Source: Ramazzottius varieornatus
Lineage: Eukaryota; Tardigrada; Eutardigrada; Parachela; Ramazzottiidae
NCBI GenBank assembly: GCA_001949185.1
Contig: BDGG01000007.1
Span: 637,675 to 701,674 of the forward strand
Length of the DNA: 64,000 nt
Direction: 5' to 3'
Below the pieces are notes generated by a model that worked only from the letters and a program-made list of their open reading frames with translations, was not told where the DNA came from and searched no databases. This document shows, in pieces, positions 36,370 through 47,617 of the stretch; positions within the stretch are counted from its first letter, which is position 1, and each line of letters starts with the position of its first letter. Made by a program: the position numbers and the translations under genes.

Positions 36370-36570
36370 TTGGTTGACCACTAGTGGTTGACCAATGATC
36401 TTGGTAGATTAACCACTAGCGGCTAGCCGTTAGTCTTGCTGTCTTGAACACTATTGGCTGACCATTGGTTTTTCTGGGTTGAGCACTAAGCGTCAGCCAT
36501 TGGTTCCATTGCTTTTGCTATGTTTGACCACCGATACTAGCCATTAGCATTGATAGGTTGACCGCCCAAT
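36370..36570. repeat. Degenerate ~37-bp tandem repeat
   Basis: Five to six diverged units of the form TTGACCACTA-x-GGCTGACCATTGGT-x-TTGCTGG. The unit length varies from 34 to 45 bases. It starts about 55 bases outside the DDE transposon. Confidence 0.6.
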
Positions 36571-37142
36571 CACAACTGGTTTATTTGCCCGTTATTTTTG
36601 TCTATTGGTCAATGGGCGTGGTAGTCGGTCTGGGCTTTTTATTACGTCAGATGTGAATGAACCTTTCCATTCTTTGATCTTTCTGCCATAGGCTCAAGCT
36701 TGCTATAGTTTCCCCAATTTAAGGGCTTTAGAATGCCTGAACAGCTTTCTACGATGACTCAAGCGGTCTGTGATTCTTTCTAAAGCTCTGCTGGAAGGAC
36801 AACCTTTTGGGCGGAGCTCTCGCAATACCTTAATTAGAAATCATATTATTCTGCGTAGATGGTATCCTCTCAGCTTTATTGTTCCTCGTGGCGCGGCAGA
36901 GGACTCGAGCGCTTAGCCCTGAATCGGTCAGCGGAAAACGGTTAATCAAGCGCCGTCTGAGCGTTGCTCAAGCTATGCTGGCATCACTGCTCTGGCACGT
37001 CATCACATCCTTCCCCATCATCTTTTTTACCATGACGTTTCCGCAAGTCATCTCGCAGCAGCCATGGCTTAGCGCGTGGATACGGGGGTCCACGTTACTG
37101 GAGCTTGGTGTTAGCCCGGTATGCAAAGAACTCACAGTATGG
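36571..37142. other. No supported feature
   Basis: A 98-residue plus-strand frame at 36879-37175 runs into the next inverted-repeat element and has no recognisable domain. Confidence 0.3.
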
Positions 37143-37146
37143 TATA

Positions 37147-37404
37147 CAGTCCCACCTGTGAGATGTGACAGTTAGAACGCCCGACATCAGTTCCGGACAG
37201 TTCATGTGTACACGGGGCTGTTCGCCATGCTGTTCGCATGAGACCGATCAGCTGATCAGACACGCGCTTGATTACTTGAGCAAGTCAAAAGACAGCCGGA
37301 CGTCGATCAACTGATCGTGCTGCGCAGTGCATGGCCAGCAGTCTCGTGCAGAAACGCTGTTCGGTTGCAGATGGAGCAATTGTCACATCTCACAGGTAGG
37401 ACTA
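37147..37404. mobile_element. MITE with ~26-bp TIRs and TA target
   Basis: Ends are CAGTCCCACCTGTGAGATG and, on the other strand, TAGTCCTACCTGTGAGATG, each preceded by TA. About 26 of the outer 30 bases match. The ~200-bp core is non-coding. Fits a Tc1/mariner-derived MITE. Confidence 0.7.
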
Positions 37405-38489
37405 TATAGGCGATCTCAACATCAATCTACCAGAAAACTGCGTGACCGCAAAATCACAAGTTTAAGTTTGCCAGTTAAATCAACAGCTGTCGGCATCAAG
37501 CCCGCAGTGCAATCCGCCAATTTGTCCCCGGATTTGGCGCATTCAGAGGCCAGTACATCGGGGCTCATTCTCGCAGTCTGCCTCTCACGACTGCGTATCA
37601 TTGATTGTTGATCTGATGAAGAGATAGAATCGCAAAGTATCGCCGGAAGTGAAGCCACAGAATTTTTCGAGTGACTTTCTGAAGCGCTCAAACTTCATCG
37701 CTGATTTATCATTTTAAGACTGACATCTCAATCATCGCCAGAAATCAGAACAACGGAAAGCGGAAGTCCGATGGCAGAAGATGGGTAAGAAGCCTTTCTT
37801 GAGCACATCTTTTAAAGAATCCGTCGTGGACTTGAATCGTCCGAGAATACCGTGCCTTCACCGTCACCGTCTGCAATGAGCTGAGCATTTCTGTTGGAGC
37901 TCCAAACGGTGGAGTCCCAAATGTAACGACGTCTGCAGGGGGAGGAAGAAGGTCATACTATATTGGAAATCGAAAATACCAAACGACGTCCTAATAATTC
38001 AAATAATTCGAATTGCTGTCGGAAGCTGAATTCCGATTAATCGTAATCTTCAGTCCAGTAACGACAAACTACCGGCAATTACGGCTACGGGAAGAATTTT
38101 GAATAATCTTAACTGTATTTCAAACTGAACAATCGGAACAACACTGGTTTCTTCTACCGCAAGGTGTGAATTGTGAGAGAGGTCCTTTTTAGCGTCATTA
38201 ATTCAATGTTCACGGAGTCTTTCAGCGCTCGGGTTAACTTACGGTGGTCGACCAGTGTCGTGGTCAGCGAGACGAGGTCGAGGTGTGACGTCACTTTTCC
38301 GAGCAAATCTAATCGATCTTTTTACGTCTTGCTTATTTGAGGAATCTACCTGCCAACCCCGGCTCATTCAAGAGAACAAACTCTGAGCTATCAGGAAAAA
38401 CCTGCTCCACCGATAGCGGAGGAGCACGACAGAAGATGTTCAGGATGAAAGTATTTCGTCCATTAGAAACGTCACAAAGCAGCCTGTAG

Positions 38490-39110
38490 CATTGCTGGCA
38501 ACGACACGGTATACCGATATCGTATCGAAATATGTCGAATCTTTGCGATAAACTATGCGGCAGATATCGTATCGAAAATATCATATGAAACTCATATCGA
38601 ATAATGCAATAAAGTATTCGACGATATCGTATCGAAAATATCAAAATATATATAATAATTTCGATATATCGGTATTTTGATAATTGGCAAACGCGCCAGT
38701 GATATCTCGTTTACGGAAGACCATGGTTGATTTCAAAACTTGATTTTGGCCATGGTGTACCGAGCACACTCCACCCATTCGGTTCTGGTACTAATTCTGT
38801 CCAGGTTTCCATGTGTCTGAAGTCTGGGTATAATCATATCTTTGCTGCATACGCAGCTTTTGATCTTACCAGTACTCTATGTGGAAATCGGCTGCTTGAG
38901 ATTTTGGGCTTGGACTAGTGAAATCCCGAAAACCTAAAATTCCAGAAATATCGATATATCGCTGCGATATATATATCGAAAATACGGTATCGGAAAAATA
39001 TTGTATCGAAATATCGGTATCGAATGAATATCGAAGACCGCGATAAAATATCCGCCGGTATTGTATCGAAAAATATCGTATCGAATTTTATCGTATTTTT
39101 GCCAGCACTA
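38490..39110. mobile_element. hAT-type MITE with 8-bp target-site duplication
   Basis: Flanked by perfect 8-base duplications GCCTGTAG (38482-38489 and 39111-39118). Ends read CATTGCTGGCAA and, inward from the right, TAGTGCTGGCAA, matching hAT-style short terminal repeats. Between them are two blocks (38510-38690, 38943-39100) of degenerate ATATCGTATCGAAA repeats and a unique middle with no transposase. An 8-bp duplication plus this terminus supports hAT. Confidence 0.85.
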
Positions 39111-39118
39111 GCCTGTAG

Positions 39119-40078
39119 TGCCCATACGTGAGAAATTTTTGCGGGAGACTTCTTTCGGCATAGTCCATAGTACGATGTTTTTGCTACATTTTGGCTGTTT
39201 AGGCTCTCTGATAAACCTCCAACAAGGCGTGTGAACAGGAGCCAGAAATGACCCTTATTCCGTTGTTCGAACCACCAATTCTCACCGGTGGACTGATTGA
39301 AGAATGAAGACTCTGTCTCGTGGTCCGAAAGCCAGAGGTGTCTTCCACGTGATATCGGTTGAAATTTTGGAATCGGACTATAGGTTCAGGAGATACAAAA
39401 TTACGAACGAACACCATGGGGTGGCGATAACCCGTGACAGAGAATGTAGCACGGCGCGTACGACACCGCTTTCTGTCCACCGAATTTTCAAGTCGACTGG
39501 AGAGAAATACTCTCCAGTGGCGAGTACAAAATTAATTTTCTCCTTTACCGTTCACCAGATTGTAGGTTTCCCATCTTTGCTACCTCTTCTCTTCAGGAAA
39601 TCCTCTCCTGCTTGATTTCGGACGTGTGACGGCGCCTTTCACAATGACGTCACGCGGGATGATGGCTGAAAACCGAGCCCTGGCCCCTTGACGCCCGGGC
39701 TACTTTGGCATGGAGCTGCTAATGGTCCCCTGAGTCAAGGCCGCACCCAAGAACACTTCCGGTCCTGACGTAAGTGTTTGTCGTCTTGACATCATTAATT
39801 TTATTTTATTATTCCATCATGTAATGCCCCCGCCTTTCACACCCTCCGGCCGCATTCCTCGTCCGTAATCGCTTCTTGTACTTACTCTAGCCATGTCAGA
39901 TTCCAGCAGCTGACTTCAGCTCCCGCATCCCATCTACCGTCGTCTTGTCAGAGCTACCACGCCAAGGACGTCGAAGAATGCTAAACACTGCTCGAAGACG
40001 CCATGGTTGATTGACGATTGACTGCGCCTTCTTCGAAAGAACAGCTGGTCGCTTGATTGGCTTGATTCGGTGCTTCCA
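39119..40078. other. Carboxypeptidase upstream region
   Basis: No supported gene. The 3' part presumably holds the promoter and 5' UTR of the carboxypeptidase gene. Confidence 0.3.
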
Positions 40079-43000
40079 ATGGCTAGTTTTCCCTGGTGGC
40101 ATAGCTTCCGAAGCTTTAGCCTTCTCCTCGTCCTCAGCCACGTTTCCATTCATTTTGCAGATGGAGCGGCTTATGGTACTCCCTATGGAACTCAGACCGG
40201 ATATTCACAGCAAGAGTATGGACCGCAGAAATTCCTCAACCAGATGCAAGATCCACTGTTACGACTCCGCACACAAATCGCCAGTACGGACAGTCGACTC
40301 TTCCTCGATGAACCTGTTAACCCGAGTCTGCAATCAGCAGCCAGTAAACTGTCCATTACAGCTATGATTAACAGGATTCTTCCTTGCCAAGTCGTGGATG
40401 ATTCGCAAATCAAAGAGCCATCTGTCTTTCGCTATCACAACTATGACGAACTTACGGGCTTCCTGCAAAATTTCTCCTTGGCTTATCCCAGTATTTCTCG
40501 GCTTTATTCGGTGGGGAAGAGTGTACAGAACCGGGACTTGTGGGTGATCGAAATTGGGAACAACCCTGGTGTCCATGATCCTGGTAGGACAGAACGAGGA
40601 GGAATTTTTGCCCAAAAGTCTTCCGTTTGGTCAATCAACCATTTTACCGTAGTCAAATCAACAGATAGTGAAACCTGCGCATTCCTATCTTAGCGTGCGC
40701 TCAAATGTGCACCTCTGTTAACATTTTGCGCTCCTATCTGTGCTGCGCCTTGTTGGGGATATGCACAAGCCACGGTGTTTACCTTGCGATTTCAGGTGCC
40801 AACATCAGGTTATGACGACTTCTGATTTGTGAAGCTGTTTGTTTGCTTCTTCCAGGTAAACCAGAGTTCAAGTACGTCGGAAACATGCACGGGAATGAGG
40901 TTGTCGGTCGGGAAATCCTACTCAACTTCATCGAAGTCTTACTCCGGAACTACAAGTCCGTTGACTGTATCAAAAAGATGGTCGACGCCACTAGGATCCA
41001 CATTCTTCCCAGCATGAACCCTGACGGCTTCGAACGGTCCATCCCCGGGGACTACGAAAGCATTCAAGGCCGAGCCAACTTCCATGACAAAGACCTGAAC
41101 AGGTAATTCACAAAGCATCTGGGAGGTCTGCCAACAACCTCGACAAGATCGTTCTTCGAAGTGGCGCACGCTCTCAGCCAGTGACACAGACGACATGCGC
41201 CACTGGAACACACTTGACAAGATTATTTCTCGAAGTGGCGCACACGTTCAGTCAAAAACGCTAGCAGCGTGCGCCACCTGGGAAACAAAACTGACAAGAC
41301 CGTTTCTCGAAGAGCACACGCTTTCAGCCAAGTGCACTTGAAACTTGGGCCACTTCGGAGAACGATCTCGTCGAATATGTTTCCAATTCCTCAATCCCCA
41401 TTCACCCAGTCAGGGATTTGCTCAGTTATTTTCTCCGATAGGAATTTTCCGGACCAGTATGCCATTACGCAGGACAATCGCCAACAGGAACCCGAGACGC
41501 TTGCCGTCATGAACTGGATCAAGGCCTACCCGTTCGTCCTGTCCGCGAACCTTCATGGAGGTTCGCTGGTGGCGAACTACCCCTTCGACGACAACCAGGA
41601 CATGAGCAAGAGCTACGAGAACACACTGTACAGCCAAAGTCCCGACGACGCCATCTTCAAGCAACTGGCTGCGGCGTACTCGGAGGCTCACGCCACCATG
41701 TATGAGGGGGTACCTTGCCCAAGGTACAAACAGTCAGAGTTCTTTGAAGATGGGATTACCAACGGGGCGAAATGGTATCCTGTTGCAGGTATCAGAATTT
41801 TGCAATTACGGGAAAAATCGGTTCGAAAAATAGAAGTAATTCCCGTTTTATTTTCATATTCTCTTCTTGCAGGTGGGATGCAGGACTGGAACTACCTCAA
41901 TACCAACACGTTCGAAATCACAGTGGAGCTCGGCTGCTGGAAGTACCCCCGAGAAGAGTTTCTCAAGCGGTACTGGAACGAGAACCGTAAAGCCCTCTTC
42001 GCCTACCTCATGGAGGTCCACAAAGGTATCAAGGGTTTCACGACGGACGAGCAGGGTTCTCCACTTTCCGGTGTGACCATCCGTGTCGAAGGCATCGAGC
42101 ATGTGGTTACCTCGAATGAGGACGGGGACTACTGGAGACTGCTCGTACCGGGTGACTACCGTATAACGGCCTACAAGAAAGGCTATCAGGTGGACAAGAA
42201 GAAAGCCACGGTGTACAAAGACAAGATGGCCACCTCAGTCAACTTCACCTTGAAAAGGTACACGAACTAGAAACCCATCCACACACGAGAAATTAAAAAA
42301 TCAATCAAGAAATCTGAAAAAGTCGAGATACAGTGAGGTGGAGTAGGAGATTTGCAGACAACCTCTACCACTATTCTCACATGGCGCACGTTTTTTGTAT
42401 TATTGGCCGGTAGCGTGCGCCACTTAGAATAGCGATCTTGACCAGCTGCCACGTGGCGCACTTTACCAGCTTTATTGACCGGTAATGTGCGCCACTTGGG
42501 AAAGTGGTGGTGTCGAATCGCCAAGTGGCGCACGTTTTTGTAGTTATTGGCCTGAAGTGTGCACTGCTTGGAAAAACTATCTGATCGAATGTGTTTATTT
42601 AATTTGGATTTTGTCCCTAGGTTGAGTACAGCAGCTGAAACGGGTCAGTATGATATCGAGAACGAGGGTGGTTGGCGGACCATTCCTGCCACTGCTCATC
42701 AGTCCGACAAGAACCTCAAAGCCGGCATCGCTCACATTCCTACACACATCCCAGGACAATCCTCGGTAGAGACCAGCACAAGGAAGGACGCCGGAGCGGA
42801 TGTCTCCATACTTCCGCTAGCTGGACTAAACTCCGGAGCAGGCGATGGAGTTAAGTCGGAGGGATCGTCCAAAATGACAGCGCTGATTTGGCTGTTGTTC
42901 GTTTGTGAGTACTTCAAACGCCTGCACTAGTTTCTCCACCTTCTTAACTTTCCGGAGATCGCTCAGAGTTTTACATGTGATAAATGATTTTCGTGGTCCA

Positions 43001-43434
43001 TTCGTCATACTCATTCGTATTCTGTCTTAGGTTTCCCTTTTTGCGTTCGAGAAATGTATTTTGTTTGAAAACGTTCGAACTCTGTCACCGTTAAAATCAT
43101 CTCACCCGTATGACTTTGCGCACCTGCACATGGTCTGATATGTTGGATTGGCTCTTACTGGTTTCTTCAACTAGGCACCGTCATCGCCATGCTGGGTTTC
43201 TTCGGGCTATCCTTGTACAGTCTACGGCGGAAGAGGTTCACGGCGGAAGGTGCTTACACCTCTCCTATACAGAATCGGACCTTCGATGACATGGAACGCG
43301 GCAAAGTGACACATTCCAGTGTGGGACGAGCTGTTAGACTCTCCCCTCACGGCAGCCGGAGCTCTGCCGGTAATGGACCACGTCGCGGTCACGAAGCCAG
43401 ATCTCTCCTCAGCGATGACGTGAATGACGATTAA
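40079..43434 (+). CDS. Membrane-anchored metallocarboxypeptidase (M14, CPD/CPE/CPM-like)
   Basis: Removes C-terminal basic residues from peptides in the secretory pathway or at the cell surface. Exons 40079-40583, 40856-41102, 41442-41788, 41873-42257, 42621-42904 and 43175-43434 join in frame for 675 residues. Signal peptide: basic/Trp start then SLLLVLSHVSI. Zinc and catalytic residues are present: H and E in GNMHGNEVVGRE, second zinc H in SANLHGGSL, substrate R in DLNRNFPD, catalytic E in FEITVELGCWKYP. A transthyretin-like domain follows (GIKGFTTDEQGSPLSGVTI). One transmembrane segment (LIWLLFVCTVIAMLGFFGLSL) precedes RRKRF and a cytosolic tail with acidic DD pairs. A single catalytic domain with an anchor differs from the multi-domain CPD. 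Introns 2 and 4 carry tandem palindromic repeats. Confidence 0.92.
41159..41281. repeat. Two GTGGCGCA palindromic units, ~74-bp spacing
   Basis: In carboxypeptidase intron 2. Units at 41159 and 41233 with intact GTGGCGCAC and TGCGCCAC arms; a third, broken copy (AGAGCACACGC, TGGGCCACTT) follows to 41360. Confidence 0.75.
42380..42570. repeat. Three GTGGCGCA palindromic units at exact 71-bp spacing
   Basis: In carboxypeptidase intron 4. Units begin at 42380, 42451 and 42522. Each has a TGGCGCAC left arm, a TATTGGCCGG-like core and a TGCGCCACTT right arm; the third right arm has decayed. Confidence 0.8.
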
Positions 43435-43438
43435 TAAA
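43433..43438 (+). terminator. Poly(A) signal overlapping the carboxypeptidase stop
   Basis: AATAAA begins at the second base of the TAA stop codon (43432-43434). If used, the 3' UTR would be only about 15-30 bases. Confidence 0.55.
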
Positions 43439-45110
43439 ATGTTTCTTTTTTCTATTGTAGTAAACTCTTTATGGTAGTTCTTCCTGTGAGAATGATGTTT
43501 GAGAATGTTTTACTAGATTGCTCAAAGTTCCGATTTTATCTTCCATACTTTCGCTGTTTGAACAAATCAGTTTACGTCGGTGTCAACAGTCGTCCGTCTT
43601 TACGGAATTTCAGTTCACGGCTGCGGACAAGTGTCGATGATTCAGAGTCGATTTTTTGTTTGAGCACCTTAGTTCGTTCAGGGATCTAGTAGAAAGAGGA
43701 GACAAAAGGTGCCTTGCTCGAAGCAGTAAAGAGGTCTTGATAAAACGAAAACCTGGCTGCAGTTCACAGAATAGGTAAACATGGTCAGCGTAATGAAGCT
43801 CTTTTTTGTGACGATGACACAACCCAATTAACTACGGTATGATATGCATGCGGCTGAAATACTGACCATAGAGCTGGATTTTCTTCGCAAAAAGTTCCCG
43901 ACGAACTAGACAACCAAAATGAATTTCACATGTTTCCGCGATCGCGTACAGTTCGAACAATTCGGTCGTAACCGCAGTCCTGGGCGAGAGCTTAACAGCA
44001 GTCCGGTCAGGGATGCAGTTTCCAGGTCTTCAGATTTTGTACTGTCTACTTAAGAGTTCGAGGCAGTCTGGCAAGACAATAGGTCCAGGATGTTCACGTG
44101 TGTCACAGATCCGTTATAACGTACAAGATGGACATCGAACAGTGACCGTAGGTGGGTCTGTATTCTGCTGAAGCGGCTGTTCGCTCATTCTTGTATTGTT
44201 TGACTGCCCTAACTTTACAATATCCTCCCAAAAGGAGAGCCCTTAAGGGAGTAAAGGGTCCTCAGGCGATATGCGAGAAGAAAGTCAAAACACTTGACAA
44301 ACCCTCAATACGGATTTTCATTCTTCAGAGTATTGGTGGTCGTTTAAATGACGTTTCCTTGGACAATATTCGTTACGCAACCGTCAACCTTTACGCCGAC
44401 TGAAATCGTGTAGCTCGAGCTTTCGTCATGGGTCTTGAAAGTGATCTGGATGATCTCCGTCGCACGCATGCCACGCATCTACGAGTTTACAAATATCAGC
44501 TGAAAAGGTTTGCCAAGCCGCAGTTGCAGATGCATTTCATCGACGCGTGTTCTCCGCTCTCCATTGACGATTCTTCCTTACATGATGTGGTGTATGAGTC
44601 TTCGACCATCTGGACTTCAGCAACAACTGGCGTCTGCGCCGGTGAGTAACAATTGATGAGTATAGATGTGACAAATTATTACGAGGTACAGGGCATCAGG
44701 GGCGCGTGGAGGTCCCGCGGATGGGTAAGGCTGATCAGCCTGTGAGGCTGGGAAAACCGTGGTTTTGAGCCTCGAGGCTGACGAAAACTGTGAAGGAGCC
44801 TCACGAGGCTGAAAAAAACGAAAAAAGCAGTATGGTACGCAAAAAGAAGAAATCAGGCTAATTCTATATGGAGCGTCATATAAAAGTACCTTGGTTTCTA
44901 TTTGTCAATGGCACAGGTGGTGGTTACGCAGTTTCACTGTAAACTGAGCCTAATGAAGAGTTAGATGATCATAGAAACTTAGAAAAGTATAAAACATTAA
45001 GAGATAAGACAGAAAAATAGGTAAGACTGGAAACTAACAAAAGAAAGAAGAAAGAAGGAGACAGCAGAAGGAAAAGAAAAAGCAGGAGGGTCTCTGGCCC
45101 GCTGGACGCC
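43439..45110. other. No supported gene
   Basis: Contains a 73-residue plus-strand frame at 44428-44649 ending at a GTGAGT site with no partner exon, and a GAGGCTGA-rich repeat near 44690-44820. Confidence 0.3.
44690..44820. repeat. GAGGCTGA-rich dispersed repeat
   Basis: Shares with the reverse complement of 51829-51985 the blocks GGGGCGCGT, GGGTAAGGCTGA (CATAAGGCTGA there) and AGCCTG. Contains several GAGGCTG copies. Confidence 0.5.
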
Positions 45111-45433
45111 TTACTTGTGGTTTTTGGCCACATTTCGGAGCTCCTCCATGCGAAGGATGTCCATATCGGACGCGTCCGAGCAGTGGGACTTGCGTCGCTC
45201 CCGCCCAGACTTGCCACGACGGACACCGAACAACCAAACGAGTCCGCCCAAACCGAAAACCAACAAGGCCCCGATCACAATCAGGGCAATCTGACCTGGC
45301 GTGAGTCCTCCGGGATCCTGTTGGGATGGGGTGGTGGTAGGAACCTCGGGGATAGGTGTGCTGTTGGTCGGCAGAGTGGTGGACGACCTGCTTGTGGTCA
45401 TTGCGACCGTCGTTGTGGTGGCCAGGTCGACAA
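45111..45433 (-). CDS. C-terminal exon of a single-pass membrane protein (partial)
   Basis: Only the last coding exon is supported: acceptor TTTTTAG at 45434, first two bases completing a codon, stop at 45111. It encodes a Thr/Ser/Pro-rich stalk (TTTTVAMTTSRSS), a transmembrane helix (QIALIVIGALLVFGLGGLVW), a basic stop-transfer (RRGKSGRERRK) and a short tail with an acidic Asp/Met/Glu segment. The stalk-helix-tail plan resembles the LRR-type protein at 62066. Upstream exons could not be found; the next 3 kb is repetitive, so the 5' part may be lost or lie in unrecognised sequence. Confidence 0.6.
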
Positions 45434-45483
45434 CTAAAAACAAATCGTTTAAGTTGTCGCGGTGTCAGGCATTATGATAACAA

Positions 45484-45539
45484 GCGGCGAAATACTTTCA
45501 TTGCATACTTTAACGCATGCAATGAAGGTACTTCGCCGC
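45484..45539. repeat. 25-bp-stem hairpin
   Basis: GCGGCGAAATACTTTCATTG on the left pairs with CAATGAAGGTACTTCGCCGC on the right; 23 of 25 stem positions match around a 6-base loop. Size is in the range of a short hairpin RNA precursor, but nothing shows it is transcribed. Confidence 0.7.
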
Positions 45540-46365
45540 GTGTTTGTAAGGGAAAGCTATGTGACACCCATCCAACTTCTTGGGTACTTTTGCTGCATCC
45601 AGCGAACCCAAGTACAAGCCCGCCCAGGCCAACTTGCTACCACACATAAAGCTGAAGTGTTCTCGACCCGATCATCGTCCAGTTTTCCTTGATTCAACAT
45701 ACTGTTTGCCATCTCACCAAAAACTACTCGCTGGATAATCTGTCGGAATCGACATAGTACTAAAAAAAGGAGCGAGGCGAAGAATGCATCAACATTGACA
45801 GTTATTGCAACCGTTTTTGAAAATTATTTTTTCGGTTTCTTACAGACCTCCTGCGGTTTTGTTGTCGAGAAAAATTAGAACTAGGTCTGGGCTACAGAAA
45901 AGTATGTCGAAAACATGAATCCGTCGTTCGGAACCGGAGCTACAAATTTTCCCGCAAAACGGTTTTTCCGGCAAAGTGGCGGAGTTCCCCAGTTTCAATT
46001 CATTTACCGAGCTAGTTCGATGTCCCTATGGCCGTTCCTGATTTTCACTGACAAATCAGATACTCATAGGTGTACTGTCCTCAGACTGGGGATCGTAGCT
46101 CGCACCGAGAATTCTGGAAACTGTATTTCAGTAGCAGCGACATGTCTTACCCACCTTCGGTCGTATCAGACAGAATTTCAAAGCTATTTCTTAGTGTAAG
46201 CACAGGAGTTCTGTGCTAATCGAAACAGCTTGAAAAGTTTTCTGGACATCGTGAACGAGTGCGCGGAAAAGATGCACTCTGAATTTTTTAACGTGAAAAG
46301 TCCAGGTGGTAGCAAGTTGGCCCGGGCAGGATACATTTTGGCGTTGTTAGCCTGGTAGGTCCCAC

Positions 46366-47617
46366 GCAGCATAATACCGACAACTGATGGGACTATTGAT
46401 CAGTGCGCGTGCCGGAAAGTCTGCAGAGTTCTATCCAGACGTGAGTATAGCATATATCCCCGTACTCGGGATCTATCTTTCAGAAATGAAGGACCCACAA
46501 AACACAGGTCAGATTCCCGAGTACTGGGATATATGCCAAACTCACGGTTGGACAGAAGTCCACAGACTTTCGGCACGCGCATCGTTCAGCAATCCCATCG
46601 GTCGTCAAAAAATATTCTGCTGTATCCAGCATCCAGCTCGGTCATCCATGCTATAAAAGGCAAAACTCACTGGATGCAGCAAAATACTGTCGACTGATGG
46701 GACTGTCCATCTAGGTGACTGCCGAGAAACTATTGGAGTTACGTCAAGATAAGGAGTTGGCAGACGTTGAAAAAACTACAGATATCTAGTCTGGAAAACC
46801 GAACTGGTACAAGTTCTCAACCATCCAGACTCAAGATCCGTAGCTATTCCAATGTCTGCCACCTTCGTATCTTGAAGTAACTACAAGAAGTTTTTGGCAA
46901 TCGCACAGGTGTTCAGTCCCGTCGGAGATGGATAGTCAGCTAATTCCTCATAAATTCTGACGGGGCAGCCCGAAGGAGTGAACATCACAATTTATGCTGA
47001 ATATGACTGAATATCCATCTCCGATTGGCCTGACAATCTATGAAGTTACCGAGAAAGTACTCCGGCTGCGAGAAGATACACGGATGGCGGGTTTTCAAAA
47101 GTTATAGATGAGTTCAGCACCATTCACGCCACGAACCATCCGGTGAACTGTGCGCAGCTGCCAATCCGTCCATAACTTCTTGAAGTCCCGCCATCCGTGT
47201 ATCTTCCCGCAGCCAGAGTACTTTCTCGATAACTGTATAGATGGTCAGGCCCAGCGGAGATGGATATTCGGCCACATTCAGTGCGATTGTGCTGATCACT
47301 CCATCGAGCTGCAAAGAGATCTGCTTGTACTGAATGTGGCCAATTATCCATCGGCGCCGGGACTGACGACCATCGGGACCACCGCAAAACATTGAAAGCA
47401 GAATACTTGACATATCTATACATCTCTAACGAGAGTGTATAGATCTGGGAAGTATTCTGGGTAAGAGATACAGAGATACGTACTTGAAGAGCACCTACCT
47501 TGCTGAAAGTATCCTTTGGGTCGGAGGATGGGAGGCATAGTGCCGCTGCTGTTTCCTACGAAGAAACGAACATCTTTCCAGCAAGGTAGGTGCTTTTCAA
47601 GTACTTATGTATTCGTC
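46366..47617. repeat. Chain of ~7 consecutive hairpins, alternating-orientation units
   Basis: Successive inverted pairs, approximate spans: 46366-46474 with 46510-46620; 46684-46790 with 46815-46925; 46920-46955 with 46988-47024; 47005-47092 with 47187-47276; 47249-47285 with 47330-47373; 47399-47428 with 47431-47460; 47467-47510 with 47568-47615. In the first five, the right arm of one pair is also the left arm of the next, so the DNA is an array of related units in alternating orientation. The units share a core like ATGGGACT or GGCCTGAC-ATCTAT, then CCGAGAAAGTACT and GAAGATACACGGATGGCGGG. Two units translate to a similar peptide (GLTIY-x-V-x-EKVL-x-LREDTRMAG). Function unknown. Confidence 0.75.

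Noticed and set aside
36879-37175. 98-residue plus-strand frame
   Set aside because: Runs into the TIR of the MITE at 37147, so its end is transposon sequence.
42380-42570. Regular palindromic repeats with short intervals, CRISPR-like in look
   Set aside because: The units are in introns of an animal genome, the intervals are near-constant linkers rather than unique spacers, and there are no cas genes.
44428-44649. Plus-strand frame ending at a GTGAGT donor
   Set aside because: No downstream exon in phase before the opposite-strand gene at 45111, and no recognisable protein.
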